DNA from: Dipteronia dyeriana
Taxonomy: Eukaryota > Streptophyta > Magnoliopsida > Sapindales > Sapindaceae
Reading direction: 5' to 3'
Assembly (NCBI GenBank): GCA_032871835.1
Contig: CM065300.1
Span: 108,249,088 to 108,313,087 of the forward strand
Length of the DNA: 64,000 bases
Shown: in pieces, positions 50,301 to 61,480 of the stretch
How positions within the stretch are numbered: the first letter of the stretch is position 1
Layout of the letters: each line of letters begins with the position of its first letter
The notes under the pieces: generated by a model
Told to the model about the DNA's origin: nothing
Seen by the model: the letters and a program-made list of their open reading frames with translations, nothing else
Database searches by the model: none
Made by a program: the position numbers and the translations under genes

Positions 50301-51428
50301 CTTTTATTAAAGTCCAATGGATTTAATAAAATAGAAAAAACAATATTTGGCCTATATTTATATAGCTTGGGCTACAAGGGACTATATAATAGCCTTATAT
50401 ATTGTTTTATTTTATATTATTATTTAATTGAAATTAATTACTTAATTGTTTAATTAAAAGTCAAAATCTTTTTCCTAGTAGGAGATGGTCTCCTAGAGTC
50501 ATATTATTGTTGGTAATATGATAAATATCAAATACTATATTTGATAAGTAGATAAATAATAGGAGTTTATTTATCTTGTCAAATTATGAAGTTTTTTATT
50601 TCTATTAAAACTCTAGTTGACAATTGGTCAAATTAGAAAGTTTTAATACAGTCACAATTTAATTATATTCAATAATTGGTTATTGAATAAATAAATTATT
50701 TGACCTGGATTAGGAGTCTTGGTGTGGAAAAGAAATATTTTTTTTAAAATGATTCTTTGTCACCAAGTAAATCCTCCTTATGAGAGGATTTGAGAAACCT
50801 ATATATACCTCTAGATTGAATTTGGCCAAGGGATTAATTTTACCAAAGAAAATTCGGCCAAGGCAAGTTTTCTAAGAGTACAATTCGGCCAAGAGAGAAT
50901 TTTGAATGTAGAGAATCCGGTTCTTGCTCTAGATAAATTCTTCCAACTCTAAAGATAGGTGTGTGAAAATTCAGCAAATAGGAAAAGGAAGAAAGAACGT
51001 TTTGTTTTCGGTAGTGCACTAGTAGCCTTTATATCAAATAGTTTTGTGTACAACATCGAATCAATGTTTACGCGAGTTTCAATCAAATTGATTGATAATT
51101 CACAAGTGACCTAATATTCTTTGTTTTTCTTCTTTGAGGATTATTGTGACTAACAAAAGAAAGAGATTTTGTTTGTTTCCGTCCTCAGGTATACAATTTA
51201 ATTAAAGGAATCCCACACTCCTAGGTAATTCACGTTAATGATTGGATTGAAAGATCTTACGGATTCAATTCGATGCTAGTTCAATCGTCACGAGAAAAAT
51301 GTATGATACTTTTAATATACATTGATTAATCTAGGGTTAAGGTTCTTTTTTTTAAAGGGATTTTTTTTTAAATATATCAAACCCTAACTTTATGCTTCCG
51401 CCGCGTTTTGAACCAATTTTTCCCTACA
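47366..51428 (+). mobile_element. cluster of three family A LTR pieces within one target duplication
   Basis: Flanked by AAAAC on both sides (47361-47365 and 51429-51433). Inside: a 5' LTR piece with an internal deletion (47366-48068), a second LTR from its start through about position 2100 (48069-50177), and a third from about position 1070 to the end (50178-51428). The outer ends are the expected A LTR start and end. The junction near 50175 is at a short shared CACA(A/C)G-type sequence. No internal gag-pol remains. Confidence 0.85.
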
Positions 51429-53628
51429 AAAACCTCCAAAAATGAAATATCCATGGGTTGAATACAACCATTGGCACTTTTATTATTGGAAAGTAGACAA
51501 GACATTCCTCAAAAGTGACCAACAAATGACTCACTCTATACTGGACTCGACATCTACCCAATCCCTATTAGTAGATTGGAAATTTCTCAAAAGTGATCAA
51601 CAAATGACTCACTTTCTATTAGAGTCCACTCTAACCAAAAACATTAAGAAGTTGGAAATTCCTCAAGAGTGATCAACAAATGACACACTCTCTATTGGAC
51701 TCTATCGCATCTTAATATCCCTGGTCTTCTAATACAAAATTTACTTTCTGGTCAAGGCACCCTGCCTCTAGAAAGTCTTCTTTGCTTGATTATCTGAACC
51801 TAATGTCCTAACCAAGACTCCTTGCTTAGCTATCCAAACCACAAGTCCAAGCCAATATTTCATTCCTTTTACAAGGACTTCCTAGTGTGATCAATGAATG
51901 CAAAATGCAAACCAACACTTAATATAGAATATGAGAACAATACATTCTATGGGAACTAAACATAAGCATGTGAGTTCGTAAATCAAAATTGTCTAGTTAC
52001 TATGCATGAATAATATTCTAGAACAGGTGAAACCCCCAAAACCCATTTAATTCCTAGATATACTAAAACTTGAATCACAGTATATTCATTAAGCACATAC
52101 TCAAGAATTTAATAGCAAACATAATGCAAGAAACGTAAAATATGACCAATCAAAAACTAGCAAATATTTAGAGCATATTTTTCTCACAATGATCAATTAA
52201 AACTAAAATAGCTCTAAATAAATATCAAATGTGATAATCTTGTATATATTCAACAAGGAAAGATCTACCACATGTGGAGACTATTTATCATCAAATATCA
52301 AACAATTAAAGCACAAATAGTCCTAAACAGAAAGCTAGCACAATACAACACACAACCATGTGAAAACATGGATCTTAAGAAACTCTAACTCAACATGCAA
52401 GTTCCTAATCAAGTTCAAACTAGCTTCTATAGAGTCTAAAACACTAATCAACATATACATATACAACATATACATATAGAAGATGACAACCAAAGGTAAT
52501 TGAAGACTTTGAAGAACAGAAATCAAGAAATGAATTAATACCTCAAGAAAAATGTGCAGCCACGGTTTTGGTGTAGAGCCACCAAAAATCTTGATAAAAT
52601 AATCTCAAATCTCCTTGGAAATGATATAAAATTGGTAGATCAAAAATCTCCAACTTGAATCACTTGAATCAAAGTTCAAATGAGAAAGTTAATGTTTTTG
52701 GAAGAAAAGAAAATTTGAGTGAAAATTCTGCACAACCTGTTTTTCAAGTTTTCTTCTTAGAATGAAAATAAAGAGGGAAAAAGATATTTAAATGAGAGGG
52801 AAGAAAAGGGAGTTAAGGACCAACTGTCCCAAGCCTCCCCATACCTGATATGGTGCATGGGAATCTCGGTGGTAGGGAGGGTTCCTCCCTGAGATGGCCA
52901 CGCGCCATCTTGGGAGGGAAGGCTTGGTAGGCTTGGCCACTTGTTTCCTCACTTGAGCACCTCTACGTTCTTTGACCATTCTCCAACCTCAGGACTCTGA
53001 ATTCTAATCCGTTTGTGAATTATGGACCGAGACTCTCTCACGCACATGGATGACTATGAAACTTAGATTAGAATTTATGAATTTGACTCGATACACGAGG
53101 ACAAAGATAATGCATATAAAGTGACCCGAAAAGTTTTGTAACTCTTTATTCTAAACTTAAAATCAAATGAATGACTAACCAAAATGACAGGAACACAATA
53201 AGGAACAATAAAATACCGAATGTAAGTATAAGGTCCATTTAACATAAACATACAAATACATAACACAAAAGAATGTTAATTCCCAGACATAGTCCCAACA
53301 CATGCAATTTACAAAACTAGTAAATTTAAAACTAATGCATGAGCATTCATATCAAGTGTGTGAATGTGTTATACAAAATGAACACAATGATGATGGGACA
53401 CATTTGGATACAATGTTTGTGTGTACCTAAGCCTTGTAAGAAAAATGAGGTATAAATATACCTTGAGAGAGCAATGAAGCACATCTCTCTTTGAAGACTT
53501 GATCTTGCTTGACAAGTTACCAAATTTTCTTTGAAGCTTGAATCATCATCAATCTAAGATAACTAATCAATACAAGTGAAATGTTGTTTTGGTATAGAAT
53601 AATACCAACACAACTCAGAATCCTATCA
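51429..53628 (-). repeat. B2 5' LTR, start part
   Basis: The minus strand starts TGATAGGATTCTGAG at 53628. With 46857-47365 it gives a 2709-bp LTR, the length of the forward B LTR at 27611. GC-rich patch at 52840-52930 with GAGATGGC-CACGC-GCCATCT (52891-52910). The repeated phrase ATTCCTCAAAAGTGACCAAC-like occurs three times at 51510-51670. Confidence 0.83.
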
Positions 53629-53633
53629 ATTTT

Positions 53634-53918
53634 GCTCTTTTTATGACCACTCTTGGCTTGCTTATCCCTCAGAGACTTGCAAGTTGTTTGTGTTTCTTCC
53701 CAAGTGATGAAGAGCCTTCTTTAAGAACAAAATCTACCAAAATATCATCAACCATAATAGTATGTCATCCACAAAAAATCCCATAATCCAAATATCAAAA
53801 AAAAAATCCAATCATCCATAACCCAAAATATACATCAAGAATCTAAATCATCCACTAAACTAGCAAATCTAAAACAATTAACATAAAGTATCTCAAAAAA
53901 AGTTGAAAGAATAAACAT
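53634..53918. other. unique flank right of element B2
   Basis: No frame. Low-complexity ATCCA-rich sequence from about 53740, resembling 36140-36400 on the other side of B2. Confidence 0.35.
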
Positions 53919-55615
53919 TGTAAGGACCTCTATTTTATAATTGGCTTATTTCATGACAGACGATATTTGGGGATGATGTTGTAATGGGTAGCTTAGGTTC
54001 TCGTTGGTAAGCTTCCAAGCATCTCCGTGACTTCAAGAGCAAATGTGAAAATTCACTTAACTTTGTCTCTTGAAGAGTTTAGGTGCACACACACACACAT
54101 CATGCATGCTTTATTCATCTTTCATTTGTATATCCATGACCATGCAAGCATTTCATCATGTGATACTTGTTGTGTGCATGTCGGTTAATTGAGTTAGATT
54201 TGGTTTGGTTATTTGGAGTAATGTGTCTAGTTTCAAAAGATTAGTTTTGAATGGTTTTAAATATTTTTTAAAACTGGCCTTTATACGGTCTTGTAACCAT
54301 AACGATTAGTGTTAAGATTCAAATTGAGTCTTGAAAATTTATAGCCAAACCAGACTCTCATACCTTTTTAATGGTATATTATTCGTAATATTTCATGACC
54401 GTTTGAATTGGTTTTAAAATCTCCAAAGTGACCACATAAACAGGGCAACTCTGTTTTTGTCTAAATCTTACCTTGGATCACTCAAATAATCATAACTGTT
54501 ACTATAGACAACAAAACCTCATTCTATAAAGAGGAGTAAAAATTATACATCCTTACCTTTCCAACGTTATATCATATGAAAGGTTTTGATGTCGTTTGGT
54601 TATGTTTTGAAACACACAGAAATCAGGCTGGAGAGTTGAATTGTCAATGCACAGGGGTTGCGTGGGTAGCTACCCTCGCACCGTGTTTATTTTGCCAAGA
54701 ATTTTTTTATAACTTTCTCAAAATGATGTCGTTCCACTTAAACCTTATATATACTTCTTTTTCTTCCCCATTTCGACCAAGAACTCAAAATTTCTAGATC
54801 TTAGATAGAGAAAGAGCTCACTTAGTAAGAGAAATAAATCTAAGTAAGAGAAAGCACCAAGATTGCTTCTTTAACTCTTCAAACCCAAAACTCATCTTCA
54901 TATTGCATCATTCAAATCATTTGATCATAGGTCTTCATGGTTTCATGAATAGGTAAGTCAGAACTTCATTGAATATCATTTATTGTTCTCTTTACTCTAG
55001 ATTAGGTATTTATTACTTGATTAAATACCTAGACTCTCTTTATTGTACATATTTATGTGTCTTGATAACTTGATTGGGTTTGTTTGTGTTAGCTTGCATG
55101 ACAAGGTTGATTTTCCCTAAATTGATAACCCTTGAACATTCTTGTGAAATTGGTTGATGATTACGTTGATAGATTAATGTTTAGTTATCTAGTCAAGCTT
55201 TATTGAATATTCATGTTAATTTAATTGACAATTATGTTGCTAAAGTTTCTCTCTACATCTAGTTGAGACCTCATGTATGGGCCTGTTGGCATCTTTTGAT
55301 AACTAGGTTGTTGAATTGCATTATAATATCTAGTTAGACATTTTACGTTTGGTCTTACACATCATTGCATTTTAAATATTGTCTCAAATTCACTTAGACC
55401 CTTAATTCCCTTTAATGAGTCAAAGTCTTGTGGCTTCTAGGTGAAGTTCCATAAGCAAGTGAAGCACTATAACCAAAGGTTGCTTGGCAAGGATCGGTTG
55501 CCAAGAGTCACCAAAAAAAGGCCTTCGATTAGATTAGGAGGTGCTCACGCCAAGAGTAGTGGATTAGGGGATATCACTAGGGATTGAACCAAAAGTGGTG
55601 AGTAGTTGTGTCCAT
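53919..55615 (+). repeat. family D-like LTR, forward, right end uncertain
   Basis: Starts TGTAAGGACCTC and matches the minus-strand copy ending at 36132 over the first ~180 bp. It contains the inverted repeat TGCG-T-GGGTAGCTACCC-T-CGCA (54659-54680), then CCTTATATATAC (54742-54753) and a CT-rich stretch, a plausible promoter. From about 54950 homology to other D LTRs is weak and the region may be internal or other sequence. It is cut by element A2 at 55616. Confidence 0.55.
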
Positions 55616-56808
55616 TGTTGGGATTATGCTCAATCGATAACAAGAGTATAATAATGTATTTGACAATCTTTTCATATTAATAAAGTGATTTCTAGTTTAA
55701 CAAATCATATAGCATTTATATTTTAATTATTATAATTGCCAAAAGTAAATAATCATAAGGATAAAAGACTATGAGAAAAGAAGAATTGTTCATACATCTA
55801 GATATGTATCAAGTAGACAAAATTCTTTAGTTAGTCTTGCATAATATTCACAACTTAAGATAAAGGTTGAGCGTCTTTATCTTGTCAAAGTTGTAGATTC
55901 TTTTGCTAGCATTTGAGTGTATCATATGTGTTATGATGAGTCTAAAATCATCAAAGTATGGTGTCTTTAGGCAAAATAATCGAGTGCACTGGTGCATTGA
56001 ATTGGAACACAGTGAAATACTTTATCTAGAACCGTCAATGGATAAAAGTTTTCACTTGAAGACAATCGGTAAGTCAATCTTAAGATAAATGATGGACTTA
56101 TGGTTGCAAGTGTTATCATTTGAGCTATCAATGAGCATGATTATATAGCATAGTCTATCCTCGATAGTTTGGTGGTATTCATTTGTTAGTCGGTAGAGGA
56201 CTTCACTTGTAAATATGTCATCGTGGCTCCATTTATTAAATTAGAGTAGAATATCATCATATGGATGTTTTGAGGTAATGGATATTAAATCTTAATGTTA
56301 ATTTATAAATAGTGTCTATTGAAACATGGCTTCTGGACAAGTCAAATTATCCAAGTTCAAAATGTAGTTATATGAGTAAATATGGTAAATTGGAGAGCTA
56401 TAGGCTGTCTATGAGCTCTTGGCGATTACTAGTATTCTTCACGAGGATACACTTTCTCCAATAAGGTTGTCTAGGGTACGAATGAGTAACATCAACTTAT
56501 TCTATGTTTATTTAAGAGTTCAATTTTAGCTCTTTAGTGGAATGAACTTAAATTAATAGATCAGACCAAAGTGAATCATTTGTTCATTGTAATTGAGTTG
56601 TGTTTATTGGAGCTTAAATTTAGATAGCCTGCCAAGATCCCTAATCCATATGAACTTGCATGGATCACTTGATATATTCTACCAAACCAATTTAAGGGTC
56701 CATCCAGAATTTTATTGAGGCATGTGGACTTGTTTCTTTTTGTAAGAATGAGTCTAGTTCATATGTAGACCTTTTATTAAGGTCCAATGGATTTAATAAA
56801 ATAAGAAA

Positions 56809-56839
<31 letters not shown>

Positions 56840-57944
56840 CCTATATATTGTTATAGGCGGCAAGGCTAGTATATTGAAGCCTAAATAAATTATTTTTTAT
56901 TTAATTATTTGTTTAATTGGAAATTAATTAATTTATTGATTAATTAATTATTTAATTAAAAGTCAAAATTTATTTTTCTAGTAGGAGATGGGGGTCTCTT
57001 AAAATTATATTATTGTTGGTAGTATAATTAATATTAAGGACTATATTTGATAAGTACGTAAACAAAATGAATTATTTATCTTATCAAATTAGGAAGTCTT
57101 TAATATGGTTACAAATACACTATTGAGTTGGATTAGTAGTCTTGGTTTAGGAAAGAATTCTTTTTGGAAAAGGATTCTTGGTCACCAAGTAAATCTACAC
57201 AAGGGTAGAATTCTTCTTTGAAAAGGACTCTTAACCACCAAGTAAATCCACATAAGGAAAGGATTCTTAACAACCAAGTAAATCCTTCTTAGGAATGGAT
57301 TTGTGATATTATAAATACCACCTTGTAGTATTCGACAAGTCCTATGATTTTATGAGTAAAATTTCGGCCAAGCTAGGTATTTTTCAATAGAGAATTCGGC
57401 CTAGCAAGAGAGAATTTTGAGGGAGAAACATTTAGTTTTTGATCTAGACAAAATTCGATCAACTCATAGAAATAAGGTGTAGAATTCGGCCAAGGAGAAA
57501 AGAGAAAAAGAGAATGTTATTGTTTTTGATAGTACACTAGTTTCCTATACATAAAATGGGTTTTGGATACAAAATCAAATCGTGAACGTTTCAATCAATT
57601 AGATTGATAATTCACAAGTGACCTAACGTTCTTTGTTTTCTTCTTGGAGGATGATTGTAACTAACAAAGAAAAAGATTTTGTTTGTTTCCATCCTCGGGT
57701 ATACAATTTAAAGAAAGGGAGCCCACACTCCTAGGTGATTCACTTTCGTGATTGGATCGGAAGATCTTACGGATTCAATTCGGCGTTTGTTCAATCATCA
57801 CGAGAAAAAGGTATGACACTTTTTATATACATCAATTAATCTAGGGTTATGGTTCTTGTTAGTCAAAGGGAAAATTTTTATTTATATGCAAACCCTAATA
57901 TTAAATTTTCTCATGCTTCCACTGCGCATGGTTTTTTCCCTACA
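55616..57944 (+). repeat. family A 5' LTR of A2
   Basis: TGTTGGGATTATGCTC to CCCTACA, 2329 bp. Contains an AT run at 56812-56840. The recurrent antisense short frame is disrupted by a frameshift in this copy. Confidence 0.93.
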
Positions 57945-57946
57945 AT

Positions 57947-57959
57947 TGGTATCAGAGCC
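57947..57959 (+). other. primer-binding site of A2
   Basis: TGGTATCAGAGCC, intact, two bases after the LTR end. Confidence 0.93.
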
Positions 57960-59323
57960 TGGTTGTACCCTTTATTAATTGATGTATGTGTTCGTGAATC
58001 TTTTTCTTTTTATTGTATATGCATGTTTTAGAAAGCGATGACACTCTAGGTATTCGCATATATATTTACATTGGTATGTATGGATTGTTATTGCTCAATT
58101 TTGGTCCTAGAATTTCAATGTATTTTGTTTTGGGATTGTAACAAGAAGGGTGGTCTATCATCTCCATAATTTCCTTCCTTGTAGTTGCTAAGTTTTTTTT
58201 TTATTTTGTTGTTTTAATAAAAAAACCTGCAGTATTTTTATTTATAATTCTTCTGTAATATGTTCAAGTATCGAAGACTCGAAGGTTTGAAGAATTGGAA
58301 GCAGCCGAAACAAGTTTGGGATCCTGCGAGCCATAGCAACAAACGTGCATGCGAAGAGCATACGGCCACGTTTGTTGTGGCATGGGCTGCACACGGCAGC
58401 CCTATAGAAGACATGGGCTGCGCATGGCAGCCCTTTATGGGTTTGTGGTATGCGCATGCCCATTGGTAAGGGCCAAGGGTACGCACGCACATGGGAGGTA
58501 GCCGAGGGAGTCCGAACAATGAAGGTCGCGTGAAGACTTGTTCGCCAACAAAGGAGTTTTTGTATTCCAAGACATGTAATTTATTCTCTTTTCTAGCATG
58601 GACCAAAATTGTAGCTATTTATATTTTTTGTTAATATTGCAATGTTTGTCATTGTTTGATAACTTGTCCTATAGAATAGGAGTGCCACTCATATATCTCT
58701 TTTGGTATGAACATGCATAGAATGATTTAGGTATCTAAATTAGCATCTAGATAACTTGGTAAATCATTCTTTGGAATTGATCACACACCTAAATAATTAA
58801 GTGGGAGAAGGTGTTTTGGAACACCTACGGCCTTCAAGTTTAGTTGAGCTTTATGTTTTATGCAATAACCTCCCAACAGGTATTCATGAATGGAATTTAG
58901 CAAGATGCTTCCTTACAAGGATAGATGAATGGAATTTAGCAAGATACTTTCTTACAAGGATAGACTAGACAATTAGCCCAAACAATATCTACTCCCGAAG
59001 GAGGGATATTCGTGAGGGATTATATGGAAGGTCGATAACTTGGTAACACACTCAATGTAATTTTATTAATATCCTCCCAAGAGTTCTTGTTAATAAAATT
59101 GCAAGGCCAAAATTGAAAATGTTGGTTGTTGTGTTAACAATTAGGTGGGACCTAGTCCAACTAGTAAATGGTGCGAACTCCCAAAGGTGGCTTGACATTT
59201 ATGGGTGTTGGATCACCGTTGAATTTTACGATTGAATTATTTTATTTATAAATCAAGATAGATATTCAAAAGTGCTATATCATGATTATTTACTTATATA
59301 ATTTTTGTTATTTAAAATAAATC
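57960..59323 (+). other. untranslated leader of A2
   Basis: Non-coding, homologous to 4887-5980. The frames predicted at 58238-58606 lie on both strands over a GC-rich hairpin patch and are not genes. A 39-bp tandem duplication is at 58888-58965 (unit starting GAATGGAATTTAGCAAGAT). Confidence 0.8.
58384..58433 (+). repeat. pair of perfect hairpins in the A2 leader
   Basis: GGGCTGC-ACACG-GCAGCCC (58384-58402) and GGGCTGC-GCATG-GCAGCCC (58415-58433): 7-bp arms with 5-base loops. Related words occur in the A1 leader at 5115-5135. Confidence 0.9.
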
Positions 59324-60110
59324 ATTACCCCATCTCTAATCAACATCCTAAAAGATAATACTTTAACTGGTGATATTTATGTCACATGAAAAAGGAAAAT
59401 TGGGTTGTTATTGTAAGTTGATAAACCATAAGTTTGTTCTGTCTATTCCTAAACCACCAAACTAACGAATCTACTCAGGAGCAAATAGATGAGTATCAGT
59501 AGTGGAAGTCTTCAGATGAGATGGATAAATGTACATTACATTATGGCCATAATCTTTACCGTGTTGCAACAACAACATGAAGGAATGGAGACTGCTGCCG
59601 ATATAATGATGTCTCTAGAAGAGATGTTTGCTATGAGGTCTAGGATGACTAAGAGAGAGGCAGTGACTGCTTTTATGAATCTTAGGATGAAACCTGGATA
59701 GACTGTGAAAGATCACATAATGAAAGTCATAGTACATCTCAGCATTACTGAACTGAATGGTGCTGAGATAAATGATGAGATGAAAATTGACATGATCGTC
59801 AACTCACTGTCAGATTCCTTTGATCATTTTAAGTTGGACTACACCTTGAACAATAAAGAATACACCTTGCAAGGCCTGATGTAAGATGTTTAAAGCACTA
59901 AGATATTCCTTGTGAAAGGCAAGGGTCAAGAGATTCATATGCTTGGTAAGTTGCTACTGCTAAAGACCCATAAGAAGGTCAAGTGACAACAGAAGAAAAA
60001 TCAACTTGAGCCTTTTTAGAAGGAGACCAATAAAGAAACCAAGATCAAATGGAAGTGTTTCATGTGTGTTGAAAAGGGTTAAAGGAATAGACTGAATATG
60101 AATGAATTCA
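59324..60110 (+). pseudogene. copia A2 Gag, broken
   Basis: Homologous to 5981-6760. The start codon is lost (ATT at 59324) and the conserved Trp of NYVTW is a TGA stop. The central segment 59489-59701 (EEMFAMRSRMTKREAVTAFM) is the best preserved; a TAG follows at 59699. The CCHC knuckle reads KCFMCVEKG then a stop, so two Cys survive and the His is lost. As in A1, the sequence jumps from the knuckle to the LHLGN block with the protease active site missing. Confidence 0.9.
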
Positions 60111-61480
60111 ACTTGCATTTAGGCAATTGAGCGTTGGTGTCTACTAGTGTAGTGGGAGATATTAGAATCAATTTAGATTCGTATAGGCATTTAAGTTTTA
60201 ATAAACGATTATTACGTACCACAATTCATGAGGAATTTAATTTCGATCTCTTGTCTAAATAAATTTGGATATTCGGTTACTTTTAATAAAGGTTTTATTA
60301 TTAGTAAGAATAACAAATTTGTTTGTAAATGTACATTGGAAAACGGTTTATTCTACTTGCATTGAAATATCTCTCACTTGTTAGACACGAAATCAACAAA
60401 ACCTAATCATAAAAGAGTTAAATTATCAAAAGATGAAACCTACCTACGGCATTTGCGCCTAGGTCATATTAACCATAATAGGATTAAAAGATTGGCTAGT
60501 GACAGACCTCTAAATGACTTAAAGGTTGATTATCTGCCAACTTGTGAATCTTGTTTGGAAGGTAAAATGACCAAAAGGTCATTTACGATCAAAGGCACAA
60601 GAGCCATCGAATGTTTAGGATTAATACACACTAATGTGTGTGGACCTATGAGCATTCAAATATGAGTACTTCATCACTTTCACCGATGATCACTCTAGAT
60701 TTCGCTATGTGTATCTCATGAGACAAAATTTGGATGCTTTTGTCATGTTCAAAGCATTTAAAGCTAAAGTAGAAAACCAGCTTGAGAAACACATAAAAAT
60801 CTTGAGGTCTGATCGTGGTGGAGAATATCTATTTGGTGAGTTTTAGCAATATCTTATTAATAATGGAACAATTTCTCAGTTTTCTGTACCTGGTACACCT
60901 CAACAAAATGGGGTGGCAGGAAGGAGAAATAGAACTCTTTTGGACATGGTTAGATCTATGTTCAGTTATTCAATGCTTCCTAATTATTTTTAGGGATATG
61001 CTTTACAAACCATTATGTACATTCTAAACGATGTACCATATAAGATGGTTCCTAAAACACTGCGTGAGTTATAAACTGGGTAAAAGCCTAGTTTACAAAA
61101 CTTAAGGATATTTGGATGTCCTGCTCACGTGTTAAAAGGAAAGACAAAAAAGATGGAGTCCCGTTCAGAAACATGCATATTTGTAGGGTATCCAAAAGAA
61201 ACAAAAGGATATTTTTTCTATAGTCCTTTAGATCTTAAAGTATTTTTTTTGACAAATGCTAAATTTCTAGAAGAGGAGTATATAAATAATTTTGTGCCTA
61301 AAAGTATAATTGTCCTAAATGAGCTTTCAGGAGATACAATTCCACAAGAGGTTTCACAATCAAACCCAATTGTAAGTTCTGTACCAACACAAGATCAATA
61401 ATCTACCATACCTCATCCTAGTGAAAAGGTTAGTAGACAACCCGAGAGACACATCGGTCTAGAAGAATCTTTAGAGAATC
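60111..61480 (+). pseudogene. copia A2 Pol: protease remnant, pre-integrase and integrase
   Basis: Pre-integrase and zinc site: HLRLGH and CESCLEGK (60450-60560). The first catalytic Asp has become Asn (HTNVCGP), the second is kept (LRSDRGGEY), and the Glu has become Gly (GVAGRRNRTL), so the triad is destroyed. A 13-base-scale loss near 60659 shifts the frame. Stops lie at 60363-60365 and 60844-60846 (both shared with A1) and at 60991, 61072, 61081 and 61399. The FVGYPKETKGYFFYS segment is at about 61180-61220. Confidence 0.92.

Larger units (their letters stand above)
36403..53628 (-). mobile_element. family B element B2, with nested insertions
   Basis: After removing later insertions, a collinear minus-strand element emerges: 5' LTR (53628-51429 plus 47365-46857), primer site, gag, spacer, polypurine tract, 3' LTR (40775-39601, 38343-37851, 36860-36403). 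Five-base flanks are ATTTT at 36398-36402 and ATTTT at 53629-53633, fitting a copia target duplication. Nested guests are an A LTR cluster (47366-51428), a D LTR (43791-45283), an inverted A LTR piece (42320-43773), a small B-type solo LTR (38344-39600) and a forward D LTR (36861-37850). No integrase or reverse transcriptase remains. Confidence 0.78.

Noticed and set aside
58238..58606. Overlapping frames on both strands with Cys/Trp/His-rich products
   Set aside because: They cover the GC-rich hairpin patch of the A2 leader, are open on both strands, and are not conserved in A1.
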